This document shows, one piece after another, positions 1 through 6,900 of a DNA stretch of 7,944 nt. Positions within the stretch are counted from its first letter, which is position 1. Every line of letters starts with the position of its first letter. Source of the stretch: Elusimicrobiota bacterium (GTDB lineage: Bacteria > Elusimicrobiota > Elusimicrobia > UBA1565 > UBA9628); assembly GCA_016194625.1 (NCBI GenBank), contig JACQBB010000172.1, positions 1 to 7,944 on the forward strand, given 5' to 3'. The translations under genes and the position numbers were made by a program. The notes below the pieces were generated by a model. The model saw nothing but the letters and a program-made list of their open reading frames with translations. It did no database searches and was not told where the DNA came from.

Positions 1-85
1 AACGGGGGTGGGTCGCGACGAGGAACAGGACGCAGAAGACGGCGGAAAAGACCTTGGCGAATCGGCCGGGGTTCTTCACGGCCAT
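1..85 (-). CDS. Start of an exported protein gene (partial, 28 codons visible)
   Basis: Translating the minus strand from the ATG at 85-83 gives an open frame to the window edge. The N-terminus has Lys4, Arg8 and Lys11, followed by a hydrophobic run at about residues 12-24 (VFSAVFCVLFLVA). This is the shape of a signal peptide or an N-terminal membrane anchor. Cys18 sits inside the hydrophobic core without a proper lipobox, so a lipoprotein is not supported. The ATG is chosen because an AAGGA lies upstream at 101-97. The only alternative in-frame start nearby is a TTG about 30 bp upstream with no better ribosome site. The gene lies 54 bp downstream of the HEAT-repeat gene on the same strand. 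The rest of the protein is outside the window, so no function can be given. It is too short to appear in an ordinary ORF search of this window. Confidence 0.7.
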   Translation of the reverse strand, partial: MAVKNPGRFAKVFSAVFCVLFLVATHPR

Positions 86-139
86 GAATCTACCATTCCT
101 TATTATCGGGCACAAGACCCGCGGAAGGGCGGCGGAGGG
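86..139 (-). other. Short intergenic gap between the HEAT gene and the downstream gene
   Basis: These 54 bp contain the ribosome site of the downstream gene and a locally AT-rich patch at about 94-108, which stands out against the GC-rich surroundings. I see no stem-loop followed by a T-run, so there is no evidence of a terminator. Read-through from the HEAT gene into the next gene is likely. Confidence 0.5.
97..101 (-). promoter_or_regulatory. Ribosome binding site of the partial gene at 1-85
   Basis: The minus strand reads AAGGA at 101-97, 11 nt before the ATG at 85. The spacing is slightly long but usable, and it supports the ATG as the start. Confidence 0.55.
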
Positions 140-910
140 CTACTTTTTGGGCTTCGGCCGCGGCGCCGGGGACGCCTTCGGGGGATTCAGCCGGTCCGCG
201 AGCGCCTTGCGGGCCGTCTCCAAGTCCGCCCGGGTCGCCGGGTCCTTCTCGGCGCGGACCGCCTCGGTCAAGGCCGCCGCGGAAGAGGCGTCGCCGGCCA
301 GAGCCGCGGCGCGCGCCGCGGCGCGGCGCGCGTGCGCGTCGCGCGACTTGAGCCCCGCGCGGGCGGCGTCCTGGCCCGAAGCGTCGCCGAGCCGGGCCAG
401 CGCTCCCGCCGACTCGAGGCGGACCCCCTCGTCGGGATCGTCCAGGGCGGACTTCAGGGCCGTCGTCGAGGCCGGGTCGGCGATCTGGGCCAGCGCCGCG
501 GCCGCGGTCTTGCGCATCGACGGGTCGCGGTCCTTCAGCAGGGCCGACAGCGGCCCGGCGGCGGGGGCCCGGAGCACGCCGAGCGAGCGCACCGCCGCGA
601 AGCGCACGGGCGCCGAAGCGTCCTGGAGCGCGGCGACGAGCGCCGGGGACGCGGCGGGATCGCCGAGGAGCCCGAGGGAGGTGGCCGCGGTCTGGCGGAC
701 GCGCTCGTCCTTGTCGGCGGCGAGGAGCCCCTCGAGGACCGCCCGCCCCTCCGGGCGGCGCAAGCCGGGCAGGGCATCGGCGCCGCGGTTGCGCTCGGCC
801 GGGTCCGCGGAGCGCGTCCGCGCGACCGCCGCCGCGAACGGGTCCCCCGACTGCGCCCGCGCGCCCACCGCCAGGACCGCCGCCATCGCCGCCGCCCACG
901 ATATCCTCAC
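140..910 (-). CDS. Exported HEAT-repeat protein (256 aa)
   Basis: Residues 1-20 form a Sec signal peptide: Arg2, an Ala/Val-rich core, and an ARA cleavage motif before Gln20. The mature part is an array of about six PBS-lyase-type HEAT repeats of 30-32 residues. They start near residues 35, 67, 97, 128, 159 and 189, with a possible partial seventh at 221-241. Each carries the pattern D-x-x-x-V-R-x-x-A-A-x-x-L-G-x-L, clearest at VRQTAATSLGLLGD (71-84) and VRFAAVRSLGVL (102-113). The C-terminus (242-256) is a Pro/Lys-rich tail. Such repeats make an alpha-solenoid used for protein-protein binding. No catalytic residues and no cysteines are visible, so an envelope or periplasmic scaffold is the best guess. 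The start is GTG at 910-908, set by a consensus AGGAGG overlapping the stop of the giant gene. An in-frame ATG at codon 9 would remove the signal's N-region. The call of HEAT repeats is firm; the partner is unknown. Confidence 0.9.
   Translation of the reverse strand: MRISWAAAMAAVLAVGARAQSGDPFAAAVARTRSADPAERNRGADALPGLRRPEGRAVLEGLLAADKDERVRQTAATSLGLLGDPAASPALVAALQDASAPVRFAAVRSLGVLRAPAAGPLSALLKDRDPSMRKTAAAALAQIADPASTTALKSALDDPDEGVRLESAGALARLGDASGQDAARAGLKSRDAHARRAAARAAALAGDASSAAALTEAVRAEKDPATRADLETARKALADRLNPPKASPAPRPKPKK
303..322. repeat. Perfect 20-bp GC-only palindrome inside the HEAT gene
   Basis: Positions 303-322 equal their own reverse complement over all 20 bases and contain only G and C. 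The stretch encodes the Ala/Arg-rich residues 197-203 of the HEAT protein, so it may simply follow from repeated GCC, GCG and CGC codons. A hairpin in the mRNA or a stall site is possible, but nothing else supports it. Confidence 0.6.
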
Positions 911-915
911 GTTCC

Positions 916-921
916 CCTCCT
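916..921 (-). promoter_or_regulatory. Strong Shine-Dalgarno of the HEAT gene, overlapping the upstream stop codon
   Basis: The minus strand reads TGAGGAGGGGAACGTG from 923 to 908. The AGGAGG uses the last base of the giant gene's TGA stop and lies 5 nt before the GTG start. This decides the GTG start and suggests that ribosomes finishing the giant gene re-initiate here. Confidence 0.8.
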
Positions 922-3900
922 CAGTGGATGACGCCGATCTTGCGGATGGCGGTCGCCGCGCCGCCCGGCGACTTCACCTTGATGCGCGCGATGTAGCCGC
1001 CCTTCGCGACGAGGGCGCCCGCGTCGTTGCGGCCGTCCCACGGCACGAAGTTCAGGCCGGTGAAGCCGCCCTGCGAACCGCTGCCGCAGTGGATCGTCTT
1101 GACCAGGTAGCCGAGCTCGTCGTAGATCTGGATGGTCACGTCCGAGTCCGCGTTCAGCGTGTAGGTGATCTGCGTCATGCCGGCCGGACCGCCCTTGCGC
1201 GTGTCGAACGGGTTCGGGTAGTTGCTGACGCCCGAGATGATGTTCGAGGTCTGGCCGGTGTTGGCCGACTGCGCCGCCGGCGACCACTGCGAGAGGACGC
1301 CCGCGCCGCTGATCGCGCGCACGCGGTAGGTGTAGAACTGCCCCGGCGGGCGCGTCCCCTCGCCCGGGTAATGGGAGGCGTCGCCGACGATGTAGGTGGT
1401 CTTCGTCGCCGGGATGAAGTTGATCGTGCGCCAGACCACGTTGGCCGACAGGTCCTTCGGGTCGCCGCCGCGCTCCTGGACCTCGTACTGCGCGACGCCG
1501 GACACGCTCTGGGCCGACGCGTTCCAGCGGACGTTGTACGAGGTCTTGCCCTGCTCGAGCGGCGTCGCCGGTCCCGGCGTCGTCGGCGGGATCGGGTCGA
1601 CGCGGTAGACGAACATCGCCTGCGTCGGCGAGACCACGCCGTTGGCCGACACGTACTGCGCGAACAGGATCGCGGCGTCGTCCGACACGACCTCGCCGAT
1701 CGTGTGCTGGATCGGCGCCGAGCCGCGCAGGCCGCGGCCGGTGTACGGCGGCGGGTCGCCGGCCTGGGCGATGACCTCGAGCGTGCTGCCGCCGGCCTTG
1801 CGCACGCGCATGATCTCGGAGCCGACGAAGACCAGCGGATTCGTCTGGATGTTGAGGTTCGCGGCGTTGTCCACCGTGAACGAGGTCGCGCCCTGCGACA
1901 GCGGGCTCGTCAGGCGCGCGATGCCGGGGATGCCGAGCACCAGGTTGCCCAGCGACGCCGCGGTGATCGGCGCGTTGTTCGCCTTCACGCGGAACGCCGC
2001 GGCGCTCATCCCGGCGATGCCGGTCACGGTCACCGACGACCACTTGTGCGTGATGCCGATCGGGTCGTCGTAGTAGCGGCCGACCGCCACCTGGTAATAG
2101 CCCGACGTGCCGACCATCGGCAGGTTGAAGTTCAGCTGGCCCGCGCTCGGCGACCAGGACGTCGGCGCCAGGCCCTGGCCGGGGTCGGGCGCGGTCTTGG
2201 CGAGGTTGCCCGGGTCGGCCGGGTCCAGGCCGATGCGGAACTGCGGCTTGGTCGAGCCCGCGGAGAACAGCACGATGTCCGGGATGCCGTCCTTGTTGAT
2301 GTCCACGTCCAGGATGCCGGTGCCCGTGATGTCGGTGGTCGGCACGCCGTCGCCGAGCAGGGAGACCTGGTCGGGGCGCGTGCTGAGGCCGATGAAGAAG
2401 TTGTCCGGGCGGCCGTCTCCGTTGACGTCCACCAGCGGCGGCGACTCGACGCAGTTGCCGATCGTGCAGGCGCCGTTCGCGCACCAGGAGCGCCCGTCCG
2501 GGCACATCCAGTGGGTCATGTCCGGGATCGGGTTCTTGTTGGAGTCCAGGCAGATGTCGTTGCGCGGGTTCGCCGGGTCCCCGCCGTTGTTGCAGTTCAG
2601 CGCGTCGATCTTCGCGTACGCCGGATAGCCGACCGCCGCGCCCGGGATGCCGGAGCCGGCGCGGGTCACGACGATCGGCGGCAGCGCGGAGCTGATCGAG
2701 ACGCCCGGGACCGTCAGCGGCGCGATCAGCGTGGTCTTCGAGGCGACCGGCGGCTGCTGGACGGGGTCGGGCGCGGCGACGATCGGCGCGCCGCTCGGCG
2801 CGAGGATGTCCGTGAAGTTGTTGAGCGCGAAGCCGACCGTGTGGCCCAGCGTCGAGCCGCCCGCGCGGTCCGTGTAGCCCATGTCGGCGGAGATGAAGAT
2901 CGTCGTCGCCGCCGTCGAGACGGTCAGGTACGGGATCCCGGAGACCGTCAGCGGCACCAGCGCGACGCCGCCCGAGAACGCGCCGCTGGTCGAGACGGAG
3001 AGCTGGCCGATCAGCTGGTCGACCGCCGGGTTGAACACCCCGGTGCCGTTGTCGAGCCAGATCTTGATGATGGAGGCGTCGCCGTCGCCGACGAAGGCGC
3101 TCGTCGCCGTCGCCACGGTGCCCAGCTGGCGCAGGCGGATCGAGGCGATGTTGACGAACTCCTGGCTGGTCTGGAAGTTCAGAGTCAGGATCGGGACGTT
3201 CGCGTCCCCCTGGCCCGCGCCGTTGGGCGCGGCCGAGAACCCGGACACCTTCAGCGACAGCGGGCTGATCGCCACGTCGCTGCCGACGAACGGGTAGCCG
3301 GTCGTCTGCGTGCCGAGCGGGTTCGTGCGCGTCTCCCCGACGTACAGCACCTGGGTGACGATGTCGCCGCGCGGCATGCTGAGCCAGGTGGGGTCGCGCA
3401 CCGCCACGTGGACCAGGTCGTTGGCCACGGCGGCGTCGCCGATGTCCCACGCGACGAAGAAGGTCTGCGCGGTCGGGCCGATGAACTGGTCGGAGTTCAG
3501 CGTGATCACCTGCTGGACGTTCGAGTCGTTGGTCTGGTCGAACACGTCGACCTTGCGCAGCGGCGCGCCGACCGACAGGTTCAGGCGCGGGGTGTTCGCG
3601 TTGCCCAGCGAGTCGCCGCGCGACACGATGCTGATGCAGGGCCTGCCGGTGAGGTTGTCGATGCCCGGCGTGAACGCGGCCGCGCAGCCGGGGCCGCTGA
3701 AGGTCATCAGCTCGGCGCCGTTGGCCCACAGGCGGCCCAGCGTCGGCTGGCCGGTGTTGTCGACGGGGAAGCCCTTCGTCGAGGTGATGACCATGTCGAA
3801 CGGCGTGCTCTGGGAGCTCGACACCGCGACGACGAGCGTCGTGTTGACCTCGGAGACGTTGATGTCGTTGCCGTCCAGCGTGTCGTTCTGGTTGATGTCC

Positions 3901-6900
3901 TTGAAGACGCGGACGAACTTGATGTTCGTGTTGCGGCCGAGCGGCTTGTTGGTGTCCTGCGAGCCGCCGCCGCGCTCGACGCGCAGCGAGCGCCACGGCG
4001 CGAGCGCGATGTCGGTGGTCAGGTTGAAGCGCATCATCGAGACGTTCGCCTGCGCCTGCAGCACGCCGGGCACGCCCGAGATTATGTCGTTGACGCCCAT
4101 CGTCACGTGCGAGACCACCTTCGAGACCGTCAGCAGCGGGTTCGAGGAGAAGCTCGCCGGGAAGGTCACGATGTTCGGGACCTGGACCGTGAGGTACGCG
4201 GGGTTCAGGATCGCCGCGCCCTCCTTCTCGCCCTCCATCGCGAACTGCGAGATGTCGTAGGTCACGAAGTACGAGGCCGGGACGGTCGTGACCAGGATCG
4301 GGTTCTTGAGGATGATGGTGACCGTGCCCGTGCTGAAGGTGTCGTTGCCGAACGAGATCAGGTTCGGGAAGCTGCCGTCGACGGCCGGGCTGGAGTCCAC
4401 CAGGTCGAAGATGCCGTTGCCGTTCGCGTCCTTCCAGACCTTGATCGCGTTGACGTCGCTGTCCAGCGACGATCCCGAGCCGGTGCGGTCCACCTTGATG
4501 CGCTGGACGATCGCGGTGTTCTGGTCGGTCACCAGCGTCAGGCGCGTCATCGCGACGTTCTTGTCGTTCTGGAAGGCGAAGTTGCCCGACAGCTGGTCGA
4601 GCACCGCCGTCACGGTGTTGACCGTCGGCGCCAGCACGAAGGTCGGGCTGGCGACGCCGGTGCTCAAGAACACCGCCGTGTGACCCGCGCTGGTCGGCAG
4701 CAGCTTGAAGCGCGCCGCGTCGGGCGCGAACACGCCGGTGACCTCGTTCGGCGGCGCGAGCGTCGGGTGCGAGAAGCGCGCCGACGGCGAGACGTCGAAC
4801 GCGATGTACACGGTCGTCGGCGTCGAGGTGACCAGCATGTAGCCCGGGCTGCCGATCGACGGGTCGTTGATCGGCACCGACACGCGGCCGCTGATCCCGG
4901 AGCCGCCGAAGGTCGACGCGCCCAGCGGCACGTCCGCGACGTCCACGCCGCTGAAGGGGTCGCGGTGGAACACGCCGTCCGGGGAGTGGAACGCGCGGAT
5001 CGCGGACAGGTCGGAGTCCAGGCCGTTCATCCCGACCGGCAGGATGCGGTTGAAGTCGATCTGCGACAGCTCGACCTGGAACTGGCTGGAGACCATGTCC
5101 AGGCGCAGCGCCGCGACGTTGTTGACGCCCTGCGCGATCGAGGGCGAGACGAACGCGCCCGCCGCGTGCGTGGAGGTCACCGTGTTGAGCTGCCCGCGGA
5201 TGACGTTCAGCAGCGTGCCGCCGACCGCGCCGCCGAAGCTCGACTGGGTGTAGCCGACGATCTCGCTGTCGACGATCAGGTAGTCCGTCGTTCCGGTCGG
5301 GGGCACCGGCAGGCCCGCCGTCGAGCTGAACACCCAGACGGGGTCGATCGTGCCGACGACCGGGTTGGTCGGGATCGGGCCGGCGAGGGTCGGCGCGGCG
5401 AAGGTGCCGCTCGAGGTGCTGAAGTACGGCGTCGCGGTGATCGAGAGGACCTGAGGCGCCGGGATGATCGCGCGCATCTTGGACGTGAACGGCAGCGGCG
5501 AGGTCGTGTCGTAGCTGTTGGGCAGCGTCAGCGCGTTCAGGAACGGGTTGTCCGACACGGGGCTGTTGATCGGCAGCGAGGTCGCCAGGATGTTGACGCC
5601 GACCGTGCGCGGGGCCTGGGTGATCGGGTCCGTCGGCTGGGCCGTCGGCGAGACGTGGTAGACGAGGAAGTACCTCTGCGGCTGGGGCGCGCGCGAGGGC
5701 GTGACGATGTGGACCGGCGAGAACATGTTGACCTGCGAGACCAGGGGCAGGCCCTGGTAGTTGCCGAAGGTCCCCGTGCCGAGCAGGACGCAAGTCGTCG
5801 GGTTGAAGATGCCCGAGTTGCCGGCGTCGTACCACAGCGACACCATGTCGATGTCGCCGGCGACGGTGCCGGCGGACGTCGCCGTCCCGGTCGCGTTGAC
5901 CAGGATCCAGCGCATGTTCGCGTCCGAGACCTGCGTCTGCAGGTTCAGGACCGCGACGGCGACGCTGCTCTTCTGCTGGAGGTACGGGCCGACGGGGGCG
6001 TCGACCGTGTCCGTCGAGACCACGCGCACCTTGTCCGGGAACTTGGCGACGTTGGAGACGAACGAGTCGCTGAGGCCCACCGGCGGGATGCCGATGTTCT
6101 GCGTCGACAGCTTCTTGGGCAGGGTGATCTGCAGGTACGAGGTCGTGTAGATCGGCAGCGGCGCGCCGGGGAAGGCCGCCCACGTGCTCGTGCTCGGGCC
6201 GATCGCGATGCCGAGGCTGGCCTGCGGCGAGACGGTCGCCAGCGGGTCGACGTCGAACGCGACGAAGTAGTCGACCTTCGTCGTGCCGATCTGCTGGCCG
6301 CCGCCGCCGACCAGGCTGAGGATCGGGATGCGCGCCGGGCCGGACACGATCTTGCCGGCCGCCATGTCGCGCGCGCCCGTCCCCTCCTGGCCGCGCCAGC
6401 AGCTGGTGTACTTGTTGTTCGGGAGGTCGACGCCGAAGCAGTAGACGACCTCCTTCTGCGTCTCGTCGGTCTGGCCGTCGTTGACGATCAGGCGGTTGAA
6501 GGTGTCCGCCGACATCGGGTTGTCCGACGGGAACATCGCCAGGATGCCGGAGACGACGACCTCGGCCGCGCCGTTGGTCGGGCCGGTCGAGTACAGCGGC
6601 GTCGCCAAGGACACGTACGGGAAGTTGTGGGTGACCAGGTTCAGCGGCGAGACCTGGGAGTCGGTCGAGACCTCGAGCAGGCCGTCGTTGTTCTGGTCGA
6701 CCCAGACCTTGATGTCCGTGACGTCCGAGGCCTGGTTGACCTGCGCGAACAGCGGGTTGTAGAAGCCGTTGCCGCCGTTGATCGTGGACGGCAGCCAGCG
6801 GTCGAGCTTCAGCGCCGTCCACTCGGCGGCGCCCGAGTTGGTGCGCAGCGTCATCTTCGCGACCGGCACGTTGCGGTCGTTCTGCACCAGCTTCGACGGG

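Noticed and set aside
103..108. GATAAT on the minus strand, resembling a -10 promoter element, before the gene at 1-85
   Set aside because: The hexamer 17 bp upstream (GCCCTT) is a poor -35, and a transcript starting just after it would begin inside or beyond the AAGGA ribosome site.
8..931. Long plus-strand open frame opposite the HEAT gene
   Set aside because: The product is Arg/Gly-rich without motifs, while the opposite strand has a signal peptide, HEAT repeats and a consensus ribosome site.
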